The notes: generated from the letters alone by a model not told the origin. DNA of 64,000 nucleotides from Mesobacillus foraminis (GCF_004340465.1 NZ_SLVV01000005.1:66024-130023); one strand, 5' to 3'. Shown: positions 56,533 to 64,000, counted from the stretch's first letter. Translations and numbers: made by a program.

Positions 56533-57378
56533 TTATTTATGATAAATAAATCGTTCACCTGGAACCATCATGTGGAATTTTTGACATGGATAGTGTTGAA
56601 ATAAGTAATCGACAAAATAAGCCGGATTCTCGCGGTTATTCGGAAACAGATCATAATGAATCGGAACTAGGAGATCCACCCCTACCGCTGCAGCAAAATC
56701 CGCTGCTTCTCTTGAATTCATGTTTCCAATAATGCCCCGTGATGTGCGGAAAAAGTCTGCGCCATTTATTGGCAAGAAAGCAACATTAGGCTTGAACGCT
56801 TTTACTACTTCTATCAGTTCAGGCGTAACGATGGTATCCCCGCTGTGATAGATTCTAATTCCATTCACTTCGATTAAGTAGCCTAGAAATAAATGATTTC
56901 CTGAAGAATCTTTCTCATATTCCGTATGGGCAGCAGGGATAGGCGTAATCTTGAACCCTTTAATTTTAAACACTTCACCATCTTTGGCCGAATAAATATC
57001 CTTGTTTTTGAGGTGTTCTTGAACAAACGTGACAAGGGGCGCCGGGATTCCAAACTGGGATTCTGAAACTCTTGCAATCTCTTTAATAGTTGATAGGTCC
57101 AGGTGATCGTCGTGCCCGTGTGTAACCAGTACACCGTCTAAGTCCTGGAGCATGGCCGGATTAAGAACCGGTGGAAATGCCCTCTTAAATTCTGTCTCAG
57201 GATTCGATTCCTCAATACTGCTAGTTAAATAAGGATCGATACAGAGGAGCCCATCCTCTTCCTTCCCTTTTAAGAGAATCCCCGCTTGTCCTAAGCTCCA
57301 AAAAGAAACAGCGTCTCCAAAACCTTTTGTCTCCCTCACCTCTTTCATTAATTCTTCACCGCTTTTATAAATCGCCAT
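56533..57378 (-). CDS. UlaG-like metallo-beta-lactamase-fold hydrolase
   Basis: A 281-aa cytoplasmic metal-dependent hydrolase. The zinc motif is VTHGHDDHLDLS near residue 85, with further ligands in PAAHTEYEKD, YHSGDTIVTPEL and VPIHYDLFPNN. The pattern matches UlaG (L-ascorbate-6-phosphate lactonase) relatives. No ascorbate PTS genes are nearby, so the physiological substrate is open. ATG after GGGTGAT. Monocistronic. Confidence 0.85.
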   Translation of the reverse strand: MAIYKSGEELMKEVRETKGFGDAVSFWSLGQAGILLKGKEEDGLLCIDPYLTSSIEESNPETEFKRAFPPVLNPAMLQDLDGVLVTHGHDDHLDLSTIKEIARVSESQFGIPAPLVTFVQEHLKNKDIYSAKDGEVFKIKGFKITPIPAAHTEYEKDSSGNHLFLGYLIEVNGIRIYHSGDTIVTPELIEVVKAFKPNVAFLPINGADFFRTSRGIIGNMNSREAADFAAAVGVDLLVPIHYDLFPNNRENPAYFVDYLFQHYPCQKFHMMVPGERFIYHK

Positions 57379-57645
57379 AATATCACCCGTTTCTCTGAAT
57401 TATCTTTAAATTCATTTTACTATGTATAATTCGAAGGTACTTTCCTTTGATTGCTTTAGGTTTAATTTTATCAGGGGATGAACACTTTACAAAACGATTC
57501 TATCTGAAATTTCTCCAGCCTGATTTATATTGCCTGGCTTCTTTTTCTAAGGGATCACATGTGACATTTATTTGAAGTTTTTAGCAATAATTTGTATATT
57601 TTACCATCTACTGTACGATATAATCATGTTAAAAGGAGGAGTTTT

Positions 57646-58128
57646 ATGCGGGTGCTAATCCTATTGCTAACTATTGCTCTGTCTGGATGCGCTTCACAGG
57701 ATAGTGAAAAACTGAAATGGTTTGATACTGATAATGAAGCAATAGAATATGGCTTGAAGCTTGAAGACGCAAAACAATCCGATGTGTTAGGCGAGATGGA
57801 AAATGGCGGGGAGCATTTTGTCGTTTACAAAGACCCGGTACCTGATGAAGACGGAATTGCGATTGCCACAGTGAACATCGCTGAAGAAAACGGCAAGTAT
57901 GCCTGGTATCGGGCAGATTCATATGTAAAAATAACGGATAAAAATCCCCAGCACAATATCAGGCAAGTCAGTTACGACACCAAAACCCACTCAGGGAGAG
58001 ACTTTTTAGTTTACGCAGGGTACACAAAGGATGAAAGTATTACCCTTGAAACACCTGAAGGTTCCATTCAGGCAGAAATCGATCCATCTACAGGAATTTA
58101 TTTTTCCGTTATCCCTGTAAGGGAATAG
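57646..58128 (+). CDS. Small lipoprotein of unknown function
   Basis: A 160-aa protein with a short signal peptide ending in lipobox LSGC (residues 12-15). The mature part contains WFDTDNEAIEYGLKLEDAKQ and RADSYVKITDKNPQHNI, with a beta-rich C-terminus. The ATG follows AAAAGGAGGAG at ideal spacing. I do not recognise a named family; similar Bacillus lipoproteins are annotated hypothetical. Monocistronic. Confidence 0.75.
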   Translation: MRVLILLLTIALSGCASQDSEKLKWFDTDNEAIEYGLKLEDAKQSDVLGEMENGGEHFVVYKDPVPDEDGIAIATVNIAEENGKYAWYRADSYVKITDKNPQHNIRQVSYDTKTHSGRDFLVYAGYTKDESITLETPEGSIQAEIDPSTGIYFSVIPVRE

Positions 58129-58481
58129 AAAAAGTCGGCTTTCCCGGCTACTAGCTTTTAGAATGAACTTGGCAAAATTACCTTTTGATTGTTTAACTCC
58201 CCCCAGGTGTCAATTTATATATAGAGAGATTCAGCTTTTAATAACGATACTCTAGCTGCACGACGAAAAACCGCTGAGCCTCACAGCCCAGCGGTTCCTG
58301 TCATTTACATTATGTTTTTACGGTCCCTTCAATTCTCAACTTAATGCGAAAAATACTGTGCGGCAATACCTCCATCACTGTTTCATTCCTGTGAAGGATT
58401 GTCCACGGATATCATTACAGTTAAGAATATAAGTTCATCGTGTGTTTTCGTCGACACCAGACCGCTGCCTGCTGTTTCGTC
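58129..58481. other. Convergent intergenic region
   Basis: Between the lipoprotein and arsC genes. It holds the hairpin at 58265-58297 and no recognisable gene. Confidence 0.4.
58265..58297. terminator. Hairpin between convergent genes
   Basis: AACCGCTG and CAGCGGTT arms with a 12-nt loop. On the minus strand it is followed by TTTTTCGTC, so it most probably terminates the ars operon. Confidence 0.6.
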
Positions 58482-58901
58482 TTACTTTCCAGTTTCAGCA
58501 AACGTCTTGATGCGGTCACCGATTTCATCCCGAACACGCTGGAAAAAGGCCCATTTTTCTTCTTCTGTCCCTTCCGCCTTTGCCGGGTCATCAAATCCCC
58601 AATGTTCGCGCTTGACATGTGGCGGAGTCGTTGGGCAATGGTCATCTGCATGACCGCAAAGTGTGACAACCAGGTCGGCATTATTCAGGATTTCCGGGTC
58701 AATTACATCTGAGGTTTGATTCGAGATATCAATTCCTGCCTCGTTCATCGCCTTAACTGCATTAGGGTTTAATCCGTGCGCTTCAAGTCCGGCACTTTTT
58801 ACATTCCACTCGTCACCAAGATATTGTTTCGCCCAGCCTTCCGCCATTTGGCTTCGGCAAGAATTGCCTGTGCACAGGAAGTAGATTGTTTTCTTAGTCA
58901 T
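58482..58901 (-). CDS. arsC: Arsenate reductase, thioredoxin-coupled
   Basis: A 139-aa low-molecular-weight phosphatase-fold enzyme that reduces arsenate to arsenite for export. The P-loop is C10-TGNS-C15-R, and the redox relay cysteines C82 and C89 lie in [11 protein letters not shown]. All three catalytic Cys of the B. subtilis/S. aureus thioredoxin-dependent class are present. Last gene of the arsR-arsB-arsC operon, 28 bp after arsB, with AAAGGAG before the ATG. Confidence 0.95.
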   Translation of the reverse strand: MTKKTIYFLCTGNSCRSQMAEGWAKQYLGDEWNVKSAGLEAHGLNPNAVKAMNEAGIDISNQTSDVIDPEILNNADLVVTLCGHADDHCPTTPPHVKREHWGFDDPAKAEGTEEEKWAFFQRVRDEIGDRIKTFAETGK

Positions 58902-58929
58902 AGTTGATTGCTCCTTTGAAAGTTAAATT

Positions 58930-60228
58930 TTATGAAATAATCAAAAGCCAGACATAGAGACCCACTAATGTGATAAACAGGGTAGGAATCGTCAGGACGA
59001 TGCCAGTTTTAAAATAAGTTCCCCAAGAAATCTTCACGCCTTTCAAACTTAGTACGTGAAGCCATAATAGGGTCGCCAATGAACCGATCGGAGTAATTTT
59101 AGGCCCCAGATCAGAACCAATCACATTCGCATAAACAAGTGCCTCTCTTACCACTCCGGTTGTATTAGTATCCGCTATCGCCAGTGCGTCAATCATAACA
59201 GTCGGCATATTGTTCATGATTGATGATAGAATGGCGGCGATGAAGCCCATACCAATTGTCGCTGCAAACAATCCCTGATTTGCTGCAACCTGGATCAGGT
59301 CTCCCAAAACATTCGTCAGTCCGACATTCCGGAGTCCATAGACCACTACATACATTCCGATGGAGAAAAATACGATGGCCCATGGCGCGCCTTTGATGAC
59401 TGTTTTTGTATTGACGGCACGGCTTCTTCTTGCCATGAACAGAAAGAAGATCGCCACAATGCCAGCAATAAAGGAAACAGGAATATTAAGGAACTCACTT
59501 GCAAAGTAACCAATTAGCAGGATTCCAAGCACAATCCAGGAGAGGGAGAACATCTTTTTATCCTTGATGGCCTCCTCCGGTTTTTTCAGGTTGGAAAGAT
59601 CATACTTTTTCGGAATGCTTTTACGGAAATAAAGATATAAAACCAGGATGCTTGCTGCCAATGAGAAGAGGTTAGGTACAATCATTCTAGATGCAAATTC
59701 GGCAAAACCAATTCCAAAAAAGTCTGCTGATACAATATTCACCAGGTTGGAGACAACAAGCGGAAGCGAGGTTGTGTCGGCAATGAATCCACTTGCGATG
59801 ATGAACGGAAAGACCATCTTTTCGTCAAACTTCAATGCACGAACCATCGCAAGGACAATTGGTGTCAGGATCAGTGCCGCCCCATCGTTCGCAAAAAAGG
59901 CAGCCACAAGCGCTCCCAGGATGGAAACATAGACGAACATTTTAATTCCGTTTCCTTTAGCTCCCCTGGCCATATGAAGCGCCGCCCACTCAAAGAAACC
60001 AATTTCGTCCAGGATCAGTGAAATGATGATAATGGCAATAAAGGCAAGCGTTGCGTTCCAGACAATGCCCGTTACATCCCATACATCCTGCAGATCAACC
60101 ACTCCGACAAGCAACGCTAAAATCGCCCCGCCACATGCTGACCAGCCTATTGAAAGGTTTTTTGGCTGCCAAATGACCAGGACAAGGGTCGCCAGAAAGA
60201 TGGCTGATGCTAAAACTGTTTGTAACAT
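58930..60228 (-). CDS. arsB: Arsenite efflux permease ArsB
   Basis: A 432-aa inner-membrane protein of the ArsB/NhaD ion-transporter superfamily with 11-12 helices. Typical ArsB regions include [39 protein letters not shown] and [17 protein letters not shown]. It exports arsenite/antimonite using the proton motive force. GGAGG stands four bases before the ATG used. It begins 11 bp after arsR. Confidence 0.93.
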   Translation of the reverse strand: MLQTVLASAIFLATLVLVIWQPKNLSIGWSACGGAILALLVGVVDLQDVWDVTGIVWNATLAFIAIIIISLILDEIGFFEWAALHMARGAKGNGIKMFVYVSILGALVAAFFANDGAALILTPIVLAMVRALKFDEKMVFPFIIASGFIADTTSLPLVVSNLVNIVSADFFGIGFAEFASRMIVPNLFSLAASILVLYLYFRKSIPKKYDLSNLKKPEEAIKDKKMFSLSWIVLGILLIGYFASEFLNIPVSFIAGIVAIFFLFMARRSRAVNTKTVIKGAPWAIVFFSIGMYVVVYGLRNVGLTNVLGDLIQVAANQGLFAATIGMGFIAAILSSIMNNMPTVMIDALAIADTNTTGVVREALVYANVIGSDLGPKITPIGSLATLLWLHVLSLKGVKISWGTYFKTGIVLTIPTLFITLVGLYVWLLIIS

Positions 60229-60239
60229 AAGAACCTCCA

Positions 60240-60578
60240 TTAATTACATGTAATTCGTAAACCTTGCTGTTCCAGCTGGATGATCTTCTCCTCCTGGTCA
60301 GGAATATGCCTTATCACATCCTGAACCAATGGGAAAGAACGGTGATCCCGGTTCAGGGAGTAGAAGATCCATTGTCCCCTTCTTTGTTCTTTCACTAAAC
60401 CGGCATCCTTTAATTTCCGGAGGTGCTGGCTGATGGCTGGCTGGGTCATCTTGAAGATTTCCACAAATTCACAGACACAGCAATCATTCTTAATCAGAAG
60501 CCCCATCATGGCGAGCCGTGTTTTATCGCCCAGAAGCTTTAAAATATTGGCAGTACTCTCCAAGGAGTCCTTTTCCAT
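60240..60578 (-). CDS. arsR: ArsR repressor of the arsBC operon
   Basis: A 112-aa winged-helix metalloregulator. The metalloid site is C33-C34-V-C36 in NDCCVCEF within the DNA-recognition region, followed by [18 protein letters not shown]. Arsenite binding to the Cys releases it from DNA (family knowledge). Upstream of it TATATAAGCA is present as a direct repeat, next to TTGATTATTTGAT (about 60595-60640), a likely operator region. Confidence 0.93.
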   Translation of the reverse strand: MEKDSLESTANILKLLGDKTRLAMMGLLIKNDCCVCEFVEIFKMTQPAISQHLRKLKDAGLVKEQRRGQWIFYSLNRDHRSFPLVQDVIRHIPDQEEKIIQLEQQGLRITCN

Positions 60579-60738
60579 GATTCCACCTCCATATAATCAA
60601 ATAATCAACTGCTTATATAATAAATTGCTTATATACGTTCGTCAACATTATATTACTATCCCGATCAGGACAAAGTGCTATACATCTTACAAGCATAAAA
60701 GCCTCTCTTGAAAGCATGAAAGAACCTTATTCAATTGA

Positions 60739-60774
60739 AAAAAGGACAGATTTGGAAAGGGTATTCTGTCCTTT
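60739..60774 (-). terminator. Terminator of the UspA gene
   Basis: AAAGGACAGA and TCTGTCCTTT arms around a 14-nt loop; on the minus strand followed by TTTTTTC. The stem reaches into the end of the UspA gene. Confidence 0.75.
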
Positions 60775-61192
60775 ACTTAACAATTAAAACCGGACAATTC
60801 GCCCGTTTAGCGACTTTGTGGCTGACGCTTCCCAATACGAATTCCTGAAGCCCGTTAAGACCTCTGCTGCCAATAACAACGAGGTCAAATCGATTTTTAT
60901 TCACGTAATCAACAATGACAGGTCCAGGATCCCCTTGCAGCATTTTAATTTCATAGTGGATTCCTGCCTTTTGGGCCATCTTTTCCACATACTTCATTCG
61001 ATCTTTCCGCTTGTCTTTATATTCCGCCGAATTCCAATTGCTTAAAACCTCTGATTTTACTTTGTCATGATCAACAACATAGACGATTTCCAGTTTGGAA
61101 TTGGGGTTGCAACTCGCAAGGTTGATCGCATTATCTGCAGCCCTTTTGCTATGCTCAGAACCATCCGCAGCTAATAGGATTTTTTTATACAT
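60773..61192 (-). CDS. Universal stress protein, UspA family
   Basis: A 139-aa nucleotide-binding stress protein. The ATP-binding motif GSRGLNGLQEFVLGSVSHK fits G-2x-G-9x-G(S/T), and the N-terminus ILLAADGSEHSKRAADNAI provides the conserved Asp. It lies between the two ars-type operons on the minus strand; a stress function in metalloid exposure is only suggested by position. GGGAGC precedes the ATG. Confidence 0.9.
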   Translation of the reverse strand: MYKKILLAADGSEHSKRAADNAINLASCNPNSKLEIVYVVDHDKVKSEVLSNWNSAEYKDKRKDRMKYVEKMAQKAGIHYEIKMLQGDPGPVIVDYVNKNRFDLVVIGSRGLNGLQEFVLGSVSHKVAKRANCPVLIVK

Positions 61193-61197
61193 GCTCC

Positions 61198-61344
61198 CTA
61201 ACCTCCCTTTCCATTGGTCCTGGGTTTATTGGCCAGCATATTAACTAATTCTGTACAATCAGCTTTTATTCCTTTTACATATACCCAAAATCCATTTTCT
61301 TCGATTTTGATACAGTTTCCGTGAATGGCTTCGGAATGCCATGC
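61198..61344 (-). pseudogene. Possible small gene remnant lacking a start codon
   Basis: A 48-codon frame, stop to stop, with strongly protein-like content: NCIKIEENGFWVYVKGIKAD, then CTELVNML. It ends five bases before the UspA gene. No ATG, GTG or TTG exists ahead of the conserved-looking part. An ATG in another frame lies at 61342, so a frameshift near the start would explain it. Family unknown. Confidence 0.35.
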
Positions 61345-61399
61345 TTAAGTTACTTTACCCCTCTTCTTTTGGAGACTTTCACTTAAGCGATCTCTATAA

Positions 61400-61477
61400 A
61401 ATCAATTTTTTTTGATTAAATAAGTTGCATATTTGGAAATGTTGGATATATAATACAGTACATCAAATAATTTTGAT
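61400..61477. promoter_or_regulatory. Paired ArsR-type operators before the second arsR
   Basis: AATCAATTTTTTTTGATT at 61400-61417 and ATCAAATAATTTTGAT at 61462-61477 both fit ATCAA-N6-TTGAT, 61 bp apart. The second lies directly before the ribosome binding site of the regulator gene, consistent with autoregulation. Confidence 0.75.
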
Positions 61478-61493
61478 TAAAGGAGTAATTCAA

Positions 61494-61817
61494 TTGGAAA
61501 ATAACATTCCGTTAAAAGACATTTCATTAGAGAGCACGTTTTCTGCTTACGAAAGTAAATTCAAAGCCCTCGCCGATAAAAAAAGGCTGCATATATTAAA
61601 CCTTCTTTGCCAGGGAGAAATCTGTGTGTGCGATCTCAGCGAAATGATCGAGATGCCGCAGTCCAAGCTTTCCTACCACTTAAAAATATTACTTGATGCT
61701 GGCCTCATCCTGAAAGAAACCCGGGGAACCTGGAGTTATTACAAAATCAACGAACAAGAAATTAATCATTTGCTATCACCAGAGCTTTGCTGCCTGTTTA
61801 GACCTAGCTCATGTTAG
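61494..61817 (+). CDS. Second ArsR-family metalloregulator
   Basis: A 107-aa winged-helix repressor clearly different from the first ArsR. The metal site region is C39 and C44-V-C46 (ICVCDLSEMIEMPQSKLSYH), with extra Cys at the end (C99, C100, C107). This is a pattern seen in arsenite sensors that add C-terminal ligands. The start is TTG after AAAGGAG. It heads a plus-strand operon of a 52-aa Cys protein, a DUF318 permease and a 49-aa Cys protein, but a second operator pair and probable promoter separate it from these genes. Confidence 0.87.
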   Translation: MENNIPLKDISLESTFSAYESKFKALADKKRLHILNLLCQGEICVCDLSEMIEMPQSKLSYHLKILLDAGLILKETRGTWSYYKINEQEINHLLSPELCCLFRPSSC

Positions 61818-61836
61818 GTTTAACTTTTACCCATTT

Positions 61837-61875
61837 AATCAATTTTTTTTGATTAATACATCAACTTATTTTGAT
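61837..61875. promoter_or_regulatory. Paired ArsR-type operators before the Cys-protein/permease genes
   Basis: AATCAATTTTTTTTGATT at 61837-61854, identical to the one at 61400, and ATCAACTTATTTTGAT at 61860-61875. The centres are 22 bp apart, two helical turns. They lie just before the ribosome binding site of the 52-aa gene. Confidence 0.75.
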
Positions 61876-61890
61876 AAAGGAGTGTTGAAA

Positions 61891-62049
61891 ATGTTATTTC
61901 GTGAAGGTTATGTTTGGTTTGAAGCAAAAGAAATCGAAAACAGGGCAAAAAGTGCTTGGCGGTTCTATGAAAATAGGCAAGTGGAAAAAGCGCCACAGCC
62001 ATTGCCTGACCATAAACCCCCATGCTGCGTCTGCGTTTGTGAAGCTTAA
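61891..62049 (+). CDS. Small Cys-rich C-terminus protein, 52 aa
   Basis: The ATG has AAAGGAG at good spacing. The body is short, basic and helical (EAKEIENRAKSAWRFYENRQ) and the end is PPCCVCVCEA, four Cys in six residues, well suited to bind As(III), Sb(III) or a soft metal. No family is recognised. Position between the ArsR-like regulator and the permease, under its own operator pair, points to metalloid handling, for example as a chaperone handing metalloid to the permease (inference). Confidence 0.75.
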   Translation: MLFREGYVWFEAKEIENRAKSAWRFYENRQVEKAPQPLPDHKPPCCVCVCEA

Positions 62050-62069
62050 TAAAGGAGGTGTAAATCAAA

Positions 62070-62933
62070 ATGTTTGAATTTATCGAAAGCTTTTTGTGAA
62101 TTGCGCTTGAACTGACTGCCTTGTTTGTTCTGATTTCATTCATCATCAGCTTGCTTCAGGGATTTATCCCCTATGAAAAAATTGAAATCCAGCTGGCACA
62201 GTCCAATAAACTGCTGGCTAGCATGATTGCTATCTTCTTCGCTTTTATTACACCTTTTTGTTCCTGCTCCACTATTCCGGTGGTTGTAAATATGCTGAAG
62301 AACAGGATTCCCTTTTCGATAACGATGGTCTTTTTATTTGCCTCACCTGTTCTCGATCCAACCATCCTGACGGTAATGGGAGTTGTCATGGGATGGAAAG
62401 TAACAGCGATTTACACGATTGCCACAACTGTTTTTAGTATCGCAATCGGGTTCACCCTGGATAAATTAGGATTCCAAAAGTATGTAAAAAACGTAGTCAT
62501 GACGGGTTACGATGATTCAAAGCAGAAATTCAACTGGTCTTATGCTCTCAATGAAACATGGTCACTGATGAAAAGCGTTTATCCTTATCTATTGATCGGG
62601 GCCGCCATTGGCGCTGCCATTCACGGACTGGTGCCCTCAGAATTCATCGCAAAATGGATGGGGCACGATAGCTGGTGGCTTATCCCGGTTGCAGCCGTGG
62701 TTGGGGTCCCGTTATATATCCGCCTTTCAAGCATGATCCCAATATCCCAAATATTGATTTTAAAAGGAATGGCCCTTGGTCCTGTGATGGCTATGATGAT
62801 CTCATCCGCCGGAGCAAGCCTCCCTGAAGTGATTCTATTAAAATCAATTTTCAAAAAGCAGCTAGTCATAGCCTTTATCCTTTCTGTCATTACCATGAGC
62901 ACCGTTTCCGGATTCATTTTCTATCTCATTTAA
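62070..62933 (+). pseudogene. DUF318/ArsP-like permease with in-frame TGA at codon 10
   Basis: A near-complete permease frame of 287 codons. AAAGGAGGTG precedes the ATG, the first nine codons read MFEFIESFL, codon 10 is TGA (62097-62099), and the same frame continues IALELTALFVLISFI to the end. A Trp (TGG) fits the helix and is the one-base neighbour, so this looks like a nonsense change. The remainder has about eight helices and the family motif TPFCSCSTIPVVV with its Cys-Ser-Cys. ArsP-type members export trivalent organoarsenicals (family knowledge). UGA misreading as Trp, known in Bacillus, or restart at TTG 62121 could leave some activity, so loss of function is not certain. Confidence 0.8.
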
Positions 62934-63036
62934 GTAAAAAACAGCATGTAAAATAGTTAAGCAAGACTGTCATCACTGCTGGCATCACTTAAGTCTTGGA
63001 AATTGAAAAATGTCCTTGAAAGGAGGTGAATTCCAA

Positions 63037-63186
63037 ATGTTCGACTTCATTAGAAAGATATCAGGAAAAAAGGCTGATTCTGAGTGCTGCGGAGTGGAAA
63101 TCAAAGAAGTAGAAGTAGAAGGAGAAGAAAGCAAAGATTCATGCTGCAGTTCAAACACGCCGAATAATGTTTTTTGCTGCGGATAA
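63037..63186 (+). CDS. Small protein with three Cys-Cys pairs, 49 aa
   Basis: The ATG follows AAAGGAGGTG exactly as for the permease. The N-terminus MFDFIRKISGKK mimics the permease start (MFEFIES). Three vicinal Cys pairs follow, in ECCGVEIKEVEVE, DSCCSSN and FCCG-end. Vicinal thiols bind As(III) strongly. The acidic linker suggests a small soluble scavenger or chaperone. Not in any family I can name. It lies 100 bp after the permease, and a hairpin terminator follows further downstream. Confidence 0.75.
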   Translation: MFDFIRKISGKKADSECCGVEIKEVEVEGEESKDSCCSSNTPNNVFCCG

Positions 63187-63432
63187 TCTGATTGAATACT
63201 TATTTTCGAATTAAAATGGTGCTACAACTCCTGAATGGGCAAACCTCCCCTTCAGACATTAATTTAGTTTTTATGTTTTTTTAAAATAAAAGCTAAAGAA
63301 GTATCAACAAGAATATCAATCCAATCCATTAGTATCTACATTACATTATCAAAGTCCTTTGTTACATACCTGCTAGGCTTCATAATGGGGATCATATTCC
63401 TCATTATGATAGTTGAAAAGAAAGTAAGCCAC
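63187..63432. other. AT-rich spacer, no gene recognised
   Basis: Nothing recognisable between the 49-aa gene and the terminator at 63433. Confidence 0.35.
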
Positions 63433-63465
63433 CAAAAAAGCCGTGCCCAAGTAGCGCGGTTTTTC
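63433..63465 (+). terminator. Rho-independent terminator, possibly bidirectional
   Basis: On the top strand GCCGTGC pairs with GCGCGGT, using two G-U pairs, around a 7-nt loop, followed by TTTTTCT. On the bottom strand the same stem has one A-C mismatch and is followed by TTTTTTGG. It probably ends the second ars-type operon and perhaps also a leftward RNA. Confidence 0.6.
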
Positions 63466-63466
63466 T

Positions 63467-63590
63467 CATTCCCTGATGTCCATTACAAGGGTATCGAACA
63501 ATGCCTCGTCAACATAGAGGAGGAACGCCCACTCTCCGTTCTCGCGGAGGGTAACGCTCGAAGGCACATGCCTTATTTTTTCCAGAATGT
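63467..63590 (-). ncRNA. Candidate structured RNA, family unknown
   Basis: On the minus strand CATTC (63589-63585) can pair with GAATG (63471-63467) as a closing stem. Inside are a hairpin AAGGCA/TGCCTT (63574-63561) and a long hairpin at 63559-63523. The long hairpin pairs GAGCGTT with GGCGTTC through three G-U pairs and CTCCG with CGGAG, with a CGAGAA loop. On the top strand the G-U pairs become C-A mismatches, so the RNA, if real, is leftward. A terminator-like hairpin follows at 63465-63433. The top-strand open frame over this region looks non-coding. Confidence 0.4.
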
Positions 63591-63620
63591 TGTTCTTATA
63601 GTATAGGGAGGGGGGCCGGC

Positions 63621-63640
63621 CCAGCTTAAGGAGAAGCTGG
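63621..63640. terminator. Perfect hairpin without T tract
   Basis: CCAGCTT and AAGCTGG arms with a 6-nt loop, about 50 bp past the lysozyme stop on the minus strand. A G/C-rich stretch containing GGCCGGCC adjoins it. The lack of a T run makes its termination role uncertain. Confidence 0.35.
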
Positions 63641-63688
63641 TGATTCTTCTACTATTATTAATATCCTAAATTATTGTTTGGAGTTATG

Positions 63689-64000
63689 TTACCTTACTCT
63701 TAACTTTTGCCCAGCATATATCTTGTCAGGATTGGCAATGCCATTCAGTTTTTGAAGCTTGCTGACAGTCGTATGGAAGCGGACAGCTAGTTCACCCAAT
63801 GTATCCCCAGGCTTCACCTTATACATTTTTACGGATTCCATGCCTGAGTAATTTGAGAAAGTTTGTTCTTTTTCCAGTTGAAGTCCTGAAACATTCTCCT
63901 CTTTTCCAATAAACCATTGAAGTGTTTTCGGGCTATGAATATGATTTAAATCCAGGTTACCTCCGTACCAGTTGACCCTGCCCCTGTCAGTGTACTGCCA
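63689..64000 (-). CDS. GH25 lysozyme with C-terminal LysM domain, partial
   Basis: The last 103 residues of a gene that runs off the right edge. The visible N-side reads WQYTDRGRVNWYGGNLDLNH, the typical final strand of GH25 muramidases, where the WQY and the D of LDLN line the active site. A linker is followed by one LysM peptidoglycan-binding repeat, YKVKPGDTLGELAVRFHTTV then LQKLNGIANPDKIYAGQ. The enzyme cleaves cell-wall glycan outside the cell. The catalytic acids lie in the missing part. Confidence 0.85.
   Translation of the reverse strand, partial: WQYTDRGRVNWYGGNLDLNHIHSPKTLQWFIGKEENVSGLQLEKEQTFSNYSGMESVKMYKVKPGDTLGELAVRFHTTVSKLQKLNGIANPDKIYAGQKLRVR

Noticed and set aside
62097-62099. 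TGA as a selenocysteine codon
   Set aside because: The position suits Trp in a membrane helix, no SECIS-like hairpin was seen right after it, and no selenoprotein genes are in the window.
63385-63606. 73-codon top-strand frame
   Set aside because: It crosses the terminator hairpin and the candidate RNA, has no ribosome site and low protein-like character.

Overview
The window looks like a chromosomal segment of a spore-forming, low-to-mid GC Gram-positive of the Bacillaceae. Supporting signs are strong AGGAGG-type ribosome binding sites, frequent TTG/GTG starts, CcpA-type cre boxes, AraR-type operators, CotF-family spore coat genes, lipobox lipoproteins, an LCP cell-wall enzyme and YesM/YesN-type two-component systems. 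No insertion sequences, phage genes, rRNA, tRNA or CRISPR arrays were seen.

0-9 kb: a probable fructan locus on the minus strand. It holds a partial GH32 fructosidase, an LplABC-type oligosaccharide ABC importer behind a cre box, and a YesM-like kinase / YesN-like regulator / solute-binding protein operon. 9-13.9 kb: a small unknown gene, a class B penicillin-binding protein, a soluble chemoreceptor broken by two lesions, a relic of a cellobiose-type PTS EIIC gene and a short 21-bp tandem repeat. 13.9-27.4 kb: a secreted GH78 alpha-L-rhamnosidase, a four-gene RhaS/LsrB-type sugar ABC importer, and a three-gene sensory operon (LsrB-like lipoprotein, histidine kinase, AraC-type response regulator). 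Together these look like rhamnoside sensing, hydrolysis and uptake. 27.7-36.3 kb: a small conserved protein, a frameshifted GH114-like lipoprotein, a two-gene 2-oxoacid:ferredoxin oxidoreductase, an array of 52-bp tandem repeats with internal dyads, malic enzyme and a J-domain protein.

36.4-54 kb: an arabinan/galactan-type block (MFS sugar transporter, GH43, GH42 with a divergent AraC regulator, a very large GH51 with a LamG-like N-terminus) carrying AraR-type operators but no araR gene. It is interspersed with an esterase, spore coat genes, SstT, Ndk, an LCP protein, an O-methyltransferase and a small His-rich gene under a double palindromic operator. 54-58 kb: an SDR, a YitT-like membrane protein, a UlaG-like hydrolase and a lipoprotein.

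58.4-63.2 kb: an arsenic/metalloid island. A classical arsR-arsB-arsC operon and a UspA gene are followed by a second, less familiar operon: an ArsR paralogue, a 52-aa protein ending in CCVCVC, a DUF318/ArsP-like permease with an in-frame TGA at codon 10, and a 49-aa protein with three Cys-Cys pairs. Four ATCAA-N6-TTGAT operators sit in two pairs in front of it. This is the best candidate here for an under-described system. The window ends with a possible structured RNA on the minus strand and the C-terminus of a GH25 lysozyme with a LysM domain.

Several genes are decayed (chemoreceptor, EIIC, GH114-like protein, DUF318 permease). All coordinates and motifs were read by eye. Family names rest on recognised motifs, not on database searches.
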